64,000 nucleotides of DNA from Bacteroidaceae bacterium (GTDB taxonomy: Bacteria; Bacteroidota; Bacteroidia; Bacteroidales; Bacteroidaceae), in contig JAFYWV010000020.1 in NCBI GenBank assembly GCA_017546505.1, positions 1 through 64,000 on the forward strand. The letters are read 5' to 3'. A program made the translations under genes and the position numbers. A model generated the notes under the pieces. The model made no database searches. It worked only from the letters and a program-made list of their open reading frames with translations, and was not told the DNA's origin. This document shows, in pieces, positions 45,280-54,160 of the stretch (its first letter is position 1; every line of letters starts with the position of its first letter).

Positions 45280-46803
45280 TTAATGTTTGAAGTGGCGGAA
45301 ACCGGTGATTACCATTGCTACACCGTTTGCGTCGCAGTAGTCAACAGACTCCTTGTCGCGGATTGAACCGCCCGGGTGAACAACTGCAGTAACGCCTGCC
45401 TCGTGTGCAATCTGTACACAGTCGGGGAATGGGAAGAATGCATCGCTGGCCATCACGCTGCCCTGAAGTGAGAAACCGAAGTTGCCGGCTTTCTCAATTG
45501 CGTGACGCAAAGAGTCAACGCGTGATGTCTGTCCCACACCGCTTGCAATGAGTTGCTTGTTCTTTGCCAGAACAATTGCGTTGCTCTTGCTGTGCTTTAC
45601 AATCTTGTTTGCAAAGAGCATATCCTCAATCTCCTCGGCCTTTGGAGCAACCTTTGATACGGTCTGCAAATCGGCTGCAGTCTCAACCTTTGCATCGCGG
45701 TCCTGTACAAGAACACCGTTGAGCACGCTGCGGAATGTCTTCTCGGGCATTTCGGTCGACTTCTGTATGAGGATGATGCGGTTCTTCTTCTGCTTGAGTA
45801 CCTCAAGAGCGTCTGCATCATAGCTTGGTGCAATGATTACCTCAAAGAAAATCTCGTTCACCTTCTCTGCTGTAGCTTTGTCTACATTCGCATTTGCTAT
45901 GAGCACGCCACCGAATGCCGATACAGGGTCGCCTGCAAGGGCTGCATCCCAAGCCTCGGCCAATGTTGGGCGTGATGCCAAACCGCAAGCGTTGTTGTGC
46001 TTGAGGATTGCAAAAGTTGTTTCGCCTGCAAAGTCGTTGATGAGTTCTACTGCAGCATTGATGTCGAGCAGGTTGTTGTAAGAGATTTCCTTACCGTGAA
46101 TCTGCTCCAACATATCATTGAAGTTGCCGTAGAACGCACCCTTCTGGTGTGGGTTCTCGCCGTAACGCAAAGACATTGGAGTGTCGTTTGTCTGTCGGAA
46201 CGCGCTGTTTGTCTCCTTGTCGAAATAGTTGAAGATTGCAGAGTCGTATGCCGATGAAACTGCGAATGCTTCGCGTGCGAAGAAACGACGCTCCTCAAGA
46301 GTTGTCTGTGCACCGTTGTTCTTCAAAATCTCGTGGAGTGGAGCATACTGTGCCTTGCTTGCTACGATGACAACATCGTTGAAGTTCTTTGCCGCACCAC
46401 GGATGAGTGAGATACCGCCTATGTCAATCTTTTCGATGATGTCGGCCTCGGGAGCGCCCGATGCAACAGTCTGCTCGAATGGGTAGAGGTCAACAATCAC
46501 AAGGTCAATCTCGGGAATCTCATATTCGGCCATCTGCTGTTGGTCCTTCTCAAGTTCTCTGCGACCGAGGATACCACCGAACACCTTTGGGTGCAAGGTC
46601 TTTACACGGCCGCCCAAAATTGATGGGTAGCCTGTGAGGCTCTCTACTGCAGTGCAGGGAATGCCCAACGACTCGATGAACTGTTGTGTGCCTCCTGTTG
46701 AAATGAGTTGAACACCGTCTGCGTGAAGCAGCTTGATAATCTCGTCCAGACCGTCTTTGTAGAAAACGGAAACCAATGCCGATTTAATTCTTTTTGTTGA
46801 CAT
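45280..46803 (-). CDS. purH: Bifunctional AICAR transformylase / IMP cyclohydrolase
   Basis: Enzyme of the last two steps of IMP synthesis, 507 residues. The N-terminal MGS-like cyclohydrolase domain (residues ~1-150) has KSALVSVFYKDGLDEI and LISTGGTQQFIE. The C-terminal transformylase domain has MSLRYGENPHQKGAFYG, ILKHNNACGLA with the catalytic Lys-His, SDAFFPFPD and HPGGSIRD. It is the promoter-proximal gene before mreB. A minus-strand TAACTTTG (46886-46893) matches the -7 consensus about 85 bp upstream. Confidence 0.97.
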   Translation of the reverse strand: MSTKRIKSALVSVFYKDGLDEIIKLLHADGVQLISTGGTQQFIESLGIPCTAVESLTGYPSILGGRVKTLHPKVFGGILGRRELEKDQQQMAEYEIPEIDLVIVDLYPFEQTVASGAPEADIIEKIDIGGISLIRGAAKNFNDVVIVASKAQYAPLHEILKNNGAQTTLEERRFFAREAFAVSSAYDSAIFNYFDKETNSAFRQTNDTPMSLRYGENPHQKGAFYGNFNDMLEQIHGKEISYNNLLDINAAVELINDFAGETTFAILKHNNACGLASRPTLAEAWDAALAGDPVSAFGGVLIANANVDKATAEKVNEIFFEVIIAPSYDADALEVLKQKKNRIILIQKSTEMPEKTFRSVLNGVLVQDRDAKVETAADLQTVSKVAPKAEEIEDMLFANKIVKHSKSNAIVLAKNKQLIASGVGQTSRVDSLRHAIEKAGNFGFSLQGSVMASDAFFPFPDCVQIAHEAGVTAVVHPGGSIRDKESVDYCDANGVAMVITGFRHFKH

Positions 46804-46885
46804 ATTCGCGTGTTTTGAATTTATGCTAATTTTTTGATTGCCAAAGTGTTATATTGTGTTTGGCAATGGATGGTTTATTTCCTTA

Positions 46886-46893
46886 CAAAGTTA
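46886..46893 (-). promoter_or_regulatory. -7 element for the purH-mreB operon
   Basis: Minus-strand TAACTTTG fits TAnnTTTG. The -33 region is not clear. Confidence 0.45.
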
Positions 46894-46983
46894 GCTTTTT
46901 TTGTGCAATTTTACACTATAAAACAATGGCGTTTTTGGGAGCAAAGTGATAAAAAAACTAAAATCTTTTTCTTGATGAATAAA

Positions 46984-47013
46984 ATTAATCGGACACGCAG
47001 GTGCCCGATTAAT
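46984..47013 (-). terminator. Terminator after nadB
   Basis: Arms ATTAATCGGACAC (46984-46996) and GTGCCCGATTAAT (47001-47013) form a 13-bp stem with one mismatch and a 4-base loop, 30 bp after the nadB stop. A T-rich stretch lies further downstream on the minus strand. Confidence 0.65.
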
Positions 47014-47042
47014 AATGCCAAAGTATAAAATGTGATTATTTC

Positions 47043-48614
47043 TTATTGTTCTCTCTTTGGATAATCGATGTTGTAGTGCAGGCCGCGGCTCTCTTTGCGT
47101 TCCATTGCCTGGCGCATAATGAGATAGCCTACATTGATTATGTTGCGCAGCTCACAAAGTTCGCGGCTCACAACGCTCTGTTTGAACAGCTCTTCGGTCT
47201 CTTCGTACAGGAGGTCGAGGCGGTTCCAGGCGCGTTTAAGGCGCAGGTTGGTGCGCACAATGCCCACGTATGTGCTCATAATCTGCTGCACCTCCTTGGC
47301 GTCCTGTGAAATGAGCACCATCTCCTCGTTCATCTTTGTTCCCTCGTCGTTCCACTCGGGGATTTCCTCCTTGTAGCTATACTCTTCAAAGTGTGCAAGC
47401 GAGTGCTTGGCGGCTGCGTCGGCGTATACAACGGCCTCAATCAAGGAGTTGCTTGCCAGGCGGTTGCCGCCGTGCAGCCCTGTGCAGGAGCATTCACCGA
47501 CGGCATACAGGCGGTGTATGCTGGATGCTGCATTGAGGTCGACTTTTATACCGCCACAAAGGTAGTGCGCAGCCGGGGCAACGGGAATATAGTCCTTTGT
47601 TATGTCAATGCCAAGTGAGAGGCACTTTTCGTAGATGTTTGGGAAGTGACGTCTTGTTTCCTCAGGGTCTTTGTGTGTGACATCAAGGTAAACATAATCA
47701 TCGCCTCGTGTCTTCATCTCGTTGTCGATAGCTCTTGCCACAATGTCGCGTGGGGCAAGCGACAGGCGGGGGTCGTATTTTTGCATAAACTCCTTGCCGT
47801 CAATGGTGCGCAATATGCCGCCATATCCGCGCATAGCCTCGGTGATGAGGAACGACGGGCGGTCTCCGGGGTTGTATAGTGCGGTGGGGTGGAATTGTAT
47901 GAACTCCATATCCTTTACCGTTCCTTTTGCTCGGTATACCATTGCAATGCCGTCACCTGTTGCAACAAGGGGGTTGGTTGTCGTCTTGTATACGGCACCA
48001 CACCCGCCGGTAGCCATAAGGGTGATTTTACTAAGGAATGTGTGTACTTCGTTGGTGGCGATGTCAAGGACGTATGCTCCGTAGCACTCAATGTCGGGGG
48101 TCTGACGTGTCACTTCAACGCCCAAGTGGTGTTGTGTGAGAATTTCAATAGCGAAATGGTGGTCGAAGATTGTAATGTTGGGGTGCTTGCGCACAGCCTT
48201 GATGAGTGATTGCTGTATCTCTGCACCGGTGTTGTCGGCGTGGTGCAGGATGCGGAACTCAGAGTGTCCGCCCTCGCGGTGAAGGTCGAACTCGCCATTT
48301 TCGTTGCGGTCGAACTCGACGCCCCAATCAATGAGGGCTTGAATTTGTGACGGAGCCTCGCGCACAACCTTCTCCACTGCTGCACGGTCGCTTATCCAGT
48401 CACCGGCAATCATCGTGTCTTCGATGTGCTTGTCGAAATTGTCGACTAGGTTGTTGGTAACCGATGCAACACCTCCTTGTGCAAAAAAAGTGTTAGCGTC
48501 TTCTAATGTCGTCTTGCATACAAGTGCGACATTGCCCTTGTTGGCAACTTTTAGAGCATAACTCATTCCGGCTATTCCAGAGCCGATAACTAAAAAATCA
48601 AATTTCTTGACCAT
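47043..48614 (-). CDS. nadB: L-aspartate oxidase
   Basis: FAD enzyme of 523 residues that oxidises aspartate to iminoaspartate for NAD synthesis. It has the FAD loop VIGSGIAGMSYALKVA at residues 9-24, FFAQGGVASV near 45-55, DLHREGGHSEFRILHHAD with the active-site segment, and PVAPAAHYLCGGIKVD with the substrate-binding histidine. LHGGNRLASNSLIEAVVYA is the C-terminal FAD contact. The C-terminal helical domain is complete. nadA and nadC are not in the window. Fumarate is probably the electron acceptor in an anaerobe (inference). Confidence 0.96.
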   Translation of the reverse strand: MVKKFDFLVIGSGIAGMSYALKVANKGNVALVCKTTLEDANTFFAQGGVASVTNNLVDNFDKHIEDTMIAGDWISDRAAVEKVVREAPSQIQALIDWGVEFDRNENGEFDLHREGGHSEFRILHHADNTGAEIQQSLIKAVRKHPNITIFDHHFAIEILTQHHLGVEVTRQTPDIECYGAYVLDIATNEVHTFLSKITLMATGGCGAVYKTTTNPLVATGDGIAMVYRAKGTVKDMEFIQFHPTALYNPGDRPSFLITEAMRGYGGILRTIDGKEFMQKYDPRLSLAPRDIVARAIDNEMKTRGDDYVYLDVTHKDPEETRRHFPNIYEKCLSLGIDITKDYIPVAPAAHYLCGGIKVDLNAASSIHRLYAVGECSCTGLHGGNRLASNSLIEAVVYADAAAKHSLAHFEEYSYKEEIPEWNDEGTKMNEEMVLISQDAKEVQQIMSTYVGIVRTNLRLKRAWNRLDLLYEETEELFKQSVVSRELCELRNIINVGYLIMRQAMERKESRGLHYNIDYPKREQ

Positions 48615-48721
48615 AATACCTTTGTTTCTTTTGGGCGAAACGGGCTTCAGTCCTTTTTCTCCTTTGGGTTGTAAAAATACAAAAAAATAGGAAGTAGTGT
48701 AAATTTATATAAAAAATATTT

Positions 48722-49648
48722 TTACGAACTTTTTTTGTCATTGGCTTTTATTGCAGCTATGTTGCGCATTAGCTGTTCATATCCACATCGTTCAACTGCA
48801 CTGTGTTTGAAAAGTGCTTTATACTCGGGCTTGGTGAGTGTATACCATTTTTCCGTGCTCATTTGCAGGAGTGCTTCGCTTGGCTGTAGCTCGGGGATGG
48901 TGTTGGGGGTGGCAAAGTGGTTGTGGGGGCACACGGCTTGACAACGGTCGCAACCGTAAAAGCAATTTTCCATCATTTTACCGATGTTTTCCGGTAGCTC
49001 GCCGCGATGTTCAATGGTGAGGTATGAGATGCATCTGTTTGCATCGAGCCCATTGTTGCTCAGTGCTTGGGTCGGGCAACTGTCGATGCATTTGTGGCAG
49101 TTGCCACATAGATTGCGCTCTTCGGCCGTGTCGTAGCATAGCTCAATGTCGACGAGCAGCTCTCCAAGAAAAAAACTTGAGCCTTTGCCCGGGATTATCA
49201 GTTGGCGATTACGGCCGATGAAACCGATGCCGGCCTTTACGGCCCAGTAGCGTTCGAACACAGGTGCCGAATCGCAGAAAGCGCGACCTTCTGTCGGGGC
49301 TATTGTGTTGATGCTTTGTAACAATCTGTTGAGTCTGTCCTTGATAATCCAGTGGTAGTCCTTGCCCTGTGCATAGTTGGCAATACCTTCTATGTTTTGT
49401 TTGGGGGCGTAGTTCATAGCGACAGATATGATGCTTTTGCATCCATCGACAAGCAGGGTTGGATTGAAACGTTTGTCACAGTTGCGCTCAAGGTACTGCA
49501 TTGTGGCATTTTTCTTTTGTTCAATCCACCGGTTATAGGTATCTGCAATTTCAGAGGTGATGGCCTCTGCCTTTGCAATGCCGCACACATCAAAGCCAAG
49601 GCGCAATGCTTCGGCTTTGATGTGTGCGGTGAGTTCTTCTTTTGTCAT
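48722..49648 (-). CDS. queG: Epoxyqueuosine reductase
   Basis: Cobalamin- and iron-sulfur-dependent enzyme that reduces epoxyqueuosine in tRNA to queuosine. The 308-residue protein has the catalytic-aspartate segment FCDSAPVFERYWA (Asp126). Two ferredoxin-like cluster motifs follow: CGNCHKCIDSCP (181-192) and CFYGCDRCQAVCP (229-241). It is shorter than the E. coli form (379) because the C-terminal HEAT-like extension is missing. Its start meets the end of the deacetylase gene, so it is the last gene of the DUF2723-deacetylase-queG run. Confidence 0.94.
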   Translation of the reverse strand: MTKEELTAHIKAEALRLGFDVCGIAKAEAITSEIADTYNRWIEQKKNATMQYLERNCDKRFNPTLLVDGCKSIISVAMNYAPKQNIEGIANYAQGKDYHWIIKDRLNRLLQSINTIAPTEGRAFCDSAPVFERYWAVKAGIGFIGRNRQLIIPGKGSSFFLGELLVDIELCYDTAEERNLCGNCHKCIDSCPTQALSNNGLDANRCISYLTIEHRGELPENIGKMMENCFYGCDRCQAVCPHNHFATPNTIPELQPSEALLQMSTEKWYTLTKPEYKALFKHSAVERCGYEQLMRNIAAIKANDKKSS

Positions 49649-50259
49649 TATTCGAATACCTTGAATTCGTATCCCTGCTCAAGAAGCCAATCGATGGCGC
49701 GTGGAAGGGCGTACTTCAGGTTTTTCTCTGAGCGCAATGAGTCGTGGAATGTGATGATTGAGCCGTTACGCACAAGTCTCTTAACATTGGCAAGTACATC
49801 TTCTCCTTGTAGGCGACGGCTATAGTCGCGTGTAACAAGGTCCCACATTACAAACTGGTAGCGCTTGCTCAATTGTTTATACTGGCGGTGGCGCAATAGA
49901 CCGTGTGGCGGGCGGAACAGGTTACTGTGGATGAAGGTGTCGGCTTGGTCTACATTCGCAATATATTCCTTGGTGTCCGTAAACAATCCTTTCAAATGAT
50001 TGAATGTGTGATTGCCCACCCTGTGCCCTGCTTCAACAACCTGCATAAACTCCTGTGGATGTTTGCGCACATTGTCTCCTACCATAAAAAAGGTAGCTTT
50101 TATGCCGTATTGTCCAAGCAGGTCAACAACCCAAGGGGTAATGACCGGGATTGGCCCATCGTCAAAAGTGAGGTATACGGCCTTCTCGTCGGGGTTCATT
50201 CTCCACAATGCTTTTGGGAAAATGTTGCGTACAAAACCGGGTACTTGCTCTATTAACAT
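49648..50259 (-). CDS. Polysaccharide deacetylase (NodB domain, CE4)
   Basis: Metal-dependent carbohydrate deacetylase of 203 residues. The CE4 motifs are in order: TFDDGP (Asp33, Asp34), HTFNH (His84, His88), RPPHG at about 117-121, and ITFHDS at ~170. An N-terminal hydrophobic anchor is not evident; the first residues (LIEQVPGFVRNIFPKALWR) may be amphipathic. The substrate (peptidoglycan or surface glycan) is unknown. It begins 3 bp after the DUF2723 gene and touches queG. Confidence 0.9.
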   Translation of the reverse strand: MLIEQVPGFVRNIFPKALWRMNPDEKAVYLTFDDGPIPVITPWVVDLLGQYGIKATFFMVGDNVRKHPQEFMQVVEAGHRVGNHTFNHLKGLFTDTKEYIANVDQADTFIHSNLFRPPHGLLRHRQYKQLSKRYQFVMWDLVTRDYSRRLQGEDVLANVKRLVRNGSIITFHDSLRSEKNLKYALPRAIDWLLEQGYEFKVFE

Positions 50260-50262
50260 TAC

Positions 50263-53200
50263 TTATTTGCTTTGTTTCATCAAACGCTTTAATGCGTTCC
50301 CTATTTTCTGCATTTCTGCATTTGACAAGTTTAAATCATTAAGTGTTTGGTAGATGCTTCCAATAACCATCCTTTTCATTTCGGCATCCTTTTTGTTGCG
50401 TACTCTGTCAAGTATTTCAACCTGTTTGTTGAAACAGGTGCACATTATATCGACAAGCTCTTCTCTGGCTATGTCGCTGCTTTCTCCATTGTCAAGCAAA
50501 CTCCACGCGTGGCTGACAAGTGATGCGCGGTGATATAGCATTACATCATTTATCTCTCCTGCTCTCAATGTGTTGTACCAACCGATATGCTCAATTTCGT
50601 TTTTGAGTATCTCGTTTGCAATGTTGTCGCGTCTCTGCTTGAGCATAGCCAGGGTGTCATCGCCCAAATACAACTCCTTTATCACAGCCTGTCTGATGGG
50701 GTCTTCACTGTCTGATGGCTGTGCAGACTCTTTCTTGTAGTCCTCCTGCACCTTGTATATGATGTTGTATACGTCGGCAATGGCAACGATGTTGTCTCTC
50801 AAGGCGTCGTAGGGAACAATCTCGCTTGGCAATTCGTTGCAAACTTTCTCCAATACCGGGATAATTTTCGCATCCTCTATTTCGCTGTTGAACATATCTG
50901 TCGCCAACTGTGCAACAAGGTTACGGTGGGTGCTGATCATTCTTCTGATTGTCTCGTCGGCGTAGTACTCCTTGTGCTCCTTTACGCCTCCCCATTTAAA
51001 ACGGTTGAGGATATTATCGCTGAAACGTTCTATGTCAACAGGGTATTCGCCGGCATTTGTATCATATCCTAATTTGCTCCAATCAAAAGGTGTTATGCGA
51101 TATGCCAATCCTTCGTGGACAAAGAATTTTGTCAGTACGGCGGGGTAGTTTCTTTCACCGACGGTCATTGACATATAAAGCGGACGCTCCCAGTTTGCAT
51201 TGGCGAGCATATCGAAGATGATGAGCTCGTGGCGATAGAGTGCGCTCTTGTCGCTGATATCTATGGTCATATATTCGGGCATATTGTGCTCATACTCCTC
51301 CGGAATAATCATTCCTGAGCGTTTGACAGCCTCCCGGTCTATCGGGATGTAGAGTTTCTCGCAAGGAATGATGCTTTTGGGTATCTCGATGCGTTCCCTT
51401 CTCGAACGTCCTTCGTTGATGGCTTTCTCGTATAGTGTGATAATCTCATCAACAATCTTTCGTGCCTCGGATTTCTTTGTGGCGTTTGCCTCCAAAATCC
51501 AATGTTTGGTGATTTTGTTCATCTCGAAAGGATTTTCACCAAATGCCTTGTTGAACTTTTCGGGGAAGGCATCGCGGTACTGCATAATGAACTCCTCCAT
51601 CGGGAACACATATACGTATATGTTCGTGTTTCCGGCGTAGTTTATTCTGTCCCAAGTGATGGGCAGGCTCGGTGAGTCGTATGCTGGGCGTCTCATCTGG
51701 TCGATGTACCAGTCTGTCTGCAGATACGACAGGTTGCAGACACGTGCATCGGTGCGGTCACCTTCTACCTCTTGGCTATACCAGAGTGGGAAGGTGTCGT
51801 TGTCGCCACAGGTGAAGATTATGGGGCAACCATCGTCGGGGAGTGTGTTCAAGTAGTTCTCTCCAAAGTCGGGGCAGGCATAGCGGCCGCTACGGTCGTG
51901 GTCGTCCCAGGTCTGCGAAACCATCTGCAATGGAACGAACAGGCAGGCTATGGCTACAATGCTGCTTACAAGCAGTGGCTGGCCTTTCTTGTTGTATTTC
52001 TTGAGCACTCTGTCTACGTAGTGGACAATGCCTGCCACGCCCATACCAATCCATATAGCAAAGGCATAGAATGAACCGGCATACGCATAGTCGCGTTCGC
52101 GGGGTTGCAGCGGTGTCTGGTTAAGATAAAGCACGATGGCAAGTCCTGTCATAAAGAAGAGCATAAACACAACCCAGAATTGCTGTTTGCCCTTTTTGCC
52201 TTTGTTGAGTTGCCAAGCAATACCTATTATGCCCAAAATCAAAGGCAATGCGAAGAACACATTGCGTCCCTTATTCTCCTTTAAGGTCTCAGGCAGTTTG
52301 CTTTGGTTGCCTAAACGCAGGTTGTCCAGTAGCGTAAATCCTGTTATCCAATTACCATACTCCTTTTCACCATAATTATTCTGTATATCATTCTGGCGTC
52401 CTACAAAATTCCATAGGAAATAGCGCCAGTACATATGGTTGACCTGGTAGTTGATGAAGAAACGCAAATTGTCAAGCTGGGTAGGTACTTTAACCTCCAT
52501 AGACTTGTGTTGTTGTTTCCTTATCTCGGGGAATTTTGCTCGTCTTGTATTGTTGATGTACTTGCCTACCCACCTCTCGTATTCTCCGGCGTGGTCACTG
52601 CTGTACATACGTGGGAAAAGCATATTCTGAACAAACTTATACTCCCTGTTGTGGTCGATAATCTCATATTCATCGGGGTCGGATGCGTTTTTCTTTTCAA
52701 CACGCATATAAACGGGGCTTGTCTCTACAGACACAGCTTCCCCGTCGCCGGTCCTGTCTACCTCGGCATCAAAGCACTCGCCATAGAGCAAAGGACGTGA
52801 ACCATACTGCTCACGGTTCAGGTATGAGCCCAAAGTGAAAATATCTTCGGGAGAGTTCTGGTCCATCGGTGTATTGGCTGATGAACGGATGACGATGAGG
52901 GCATACGATGAGTAGCCAATCATAATGAGCAACAGGCACAGGAATGATGTGTTGAATCCTCTGTTGCCTATCAGGTATCTGTTCTTTATCTCTCCACCCT
53001 TGTATGATACCTTGTTCCTTGTGCAGATGATGTATATGGCTGTGAGCACTACAATGCCAAGTATTATGCTCCCGGCAATGCTGTTACCATAGAATGGAAT
53101 GCCCAGCAGTGCAATCGACAAGGTGAAGATTGCGGCGATTATATTTTGGCTCTTCTCTTTTTCTGTACAATATATACCGGCAACAAGTGTGGCAAAAAGC

Positions 53201-54003
53201 AACAGAATGTAGATGTAAAGTCCTGTGTTGAATGAGAAACCGAGTGTGTTGACAAACAGCAACTCAAACCATCCGCCAACCTTTACAACGCCCGGAACAA
53301 TACCATAGAGCACGATGACTACGATGGCTGCCGATACTGCTAGGGCAAGCAACGAGCCTTTTAGGTTTGCATTCGGAAATTTCTTGTAATAGACAACAAG
53401 CACAATTGCCGGGATACACAGCAAGTTCAGCAGGTGAACACCGATGGACAGGCCGACAAGGTATGCAATCAACACCAGCCATCGGTCGCTGTGTGCAGCA
53501 TCGGCATTGTCCTCCCATTTGAGGATAAGCCAGAAAACGACAGCTGTAAAGAGTGATGAGTAGCCATAAACCTCACCCTCGACAGCGCTGAACCAATATG
53601 TATCGCTCCAGGTATATGCCAATGCGCCTACAAGTCCCGAAGCAAGAATTGTTATCATCTGGCCTGCAGTGATCTCCTTGCTGCTGCCGACAAGTAATTT
53701 GCGTGTCAGGTGTGTGATGCTCCAGAATAGGAACAGAATGCCTGCGGCACTGAGCAAGGCTGACATTATGTTTACCATATACGCGACCTTGTCGGGTGCG
53801 GCAAACATTGAGAAGAAGTTGGCAGTCAACATAAAGAACGGTGCGCCGGGCGGGTGTCCTATTTCGAGTTTGTTGCCCGAAAGAATGAACTCGGGACAAT
53901 CCCAAAAACTTGCAGTTGGCTCAACTGTAAGGCAATAAGTCAATGCCGCAACAAGGAATGTGAACCATCCCAGGGCATTGTTCCAAATTTTAAACTGTTT
54001 CAT
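50263..54003 (-). CDS. DUF2723 multi-pass membrane protein, GT-C type protein O-mannosyltransferase-like
   Basis: Large inner-membrane protein of 1246 residues. About a dozen helices lie in the first ~700 residues, followed by a long extracytoplasmic C-terminal half. The first loop has FWDCPEFILSGNKLEIGHP with acidic residues placed as in GT-C glycosyltransferases. DUF2723 is the domain of vertebrate TMEM260, shown to be a protein O-mannosyltransferase. A similar role in Bacteroidota is inference. CPIIFTCGDNDTFPLWYSQ and RERDYAYAGSFY are conserved parts of the family as I know it. A strong promoter lies upstream, and the deacetylase and queG follow. Confidence 0.88.
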   Translation of the reverse strand: MKQFKIWNNALGWFTFLVAALTYCLTVEPTASFWDCPEFILSGNKLEIGHPPGAPFFMLTANFFSMFAAPDKVAYMVNIMSALLSAAGILFLFWSITHLTRKLLVGSSKEITAGQMITILASGLVGALAYTWSDTYWFSAVEGEVYGYSSLFTAVVFWLILKWEDNADAAHSDRWLVLIAYLVGLSIGVHLLNLLCIPAIVLVVYYKKFPNANLKGSLLALAVSAAIVVIVLYGIVPGVVKVGGWFELLFVNTLGFSFNTGLYIYILLLFATLVAGIYCTEKEKSQNIIAAIFTLSIALLGIPFYGNSIAGSIILGIVVLTAIYIICTRNKVSYKGGEIKNRYLIGNRGFNTSFLCLLLIMIGYSSYALIVIRSSANTPMDQNSPEDIFTLGSYLNREQYGSRPLLYGECFDAEVDRTGDGEAVSVETSPVYMRVEKKNASDPDEYEIIDHNREYKFVQNMLFPRMYSSDHAGEYERWVGKYINNTRRAKFPEIRKQQHKSMEVKVPTQLDNLRFFINYQVNHMYWRYFLWNFVGRQNDIQNNYGEKEYGNWITGFTLLDNLRLGNQSKLPETLKENKGRNVFFALPLILGIIGIAWQLNKGKKGKQQFWVVFMLFFMTGLAIVLYLNQTPLQPRERDYAYAGSFYAFAIWIGMGVAGIVHYVDRVLKKYNKKGQPLLVSSIVAIACLFVPLQMVSQTWDDHDRSGRYACPDFGENYLNTLPDDGCPIIFTCGDNDTFPLWYSQEVEGDRTDARVCNLSYLQTDWYIDQMRRPAYDSPSLPITWDRINYAGNTNIYVYVFPMEEFIMQYRDAFPEKFNKAFGENPFEMNKITKHWILEANATKKSEARKIVDEIITLYEKAINEGRSRRERIEIPKSIIPCEKLYIPIDREAVKRSGMIIPEEYEHNMPEYMTIDISDKSALYRHELIIFDMLANANWERPLYMSMTVGERNYPAVLTKFFVHEGLAYRITPFDWSKLGYDTNAGEYPVDIERFSDNILNRFKWGGVKEHKEYYADETIRRMISTHRNLVAQLATDMFNSEIEDAKIIPVLEKVCNELPSEIVPYDALRDNIVAIADVYNIIYKVQEDYKKESAQPSDSEDPIRQAVIKELYLGDDTLAMLKQRRDNIANEILKNEIEHIGWYNTLRAGEINDVMLYHRASLVSHAWSLLDNGESSDIAREELVDIMCTCFNKQVEILDRVRNKKDAEMKRMVIGSIYQTLNDLNLSNAEMQKIGNALKRLMKQSK

Positions 54004-54064
54004 TATTTTGTGATGTTTTTATTTGCTTGTCGTAACAAGCTCGTCTACGAGTCTGTAAATCGTG

Positions 54065-54095
54065 CAAATTTACCTAATAAATAGCAGTAGGCAAA
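54065..54095 (-). promoter_or_regulatory. Promoter of the DUF2723-deacetylase-queG operon
   Basis: Minus strand: TTTG (54095-54092), 19-bp spacer, TAAATTTG (54072-54065). Both boxes match the Bacteroidota consensus, about 60 bp before the start. Confidence 0.75.
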
Positions 54096-54160
54096 ATATT
54101 AGCCAAGATTTTGGAGTTGTGTTAAGATTTATTTATAAAAAACCGGCAGACGCAAAGTGT

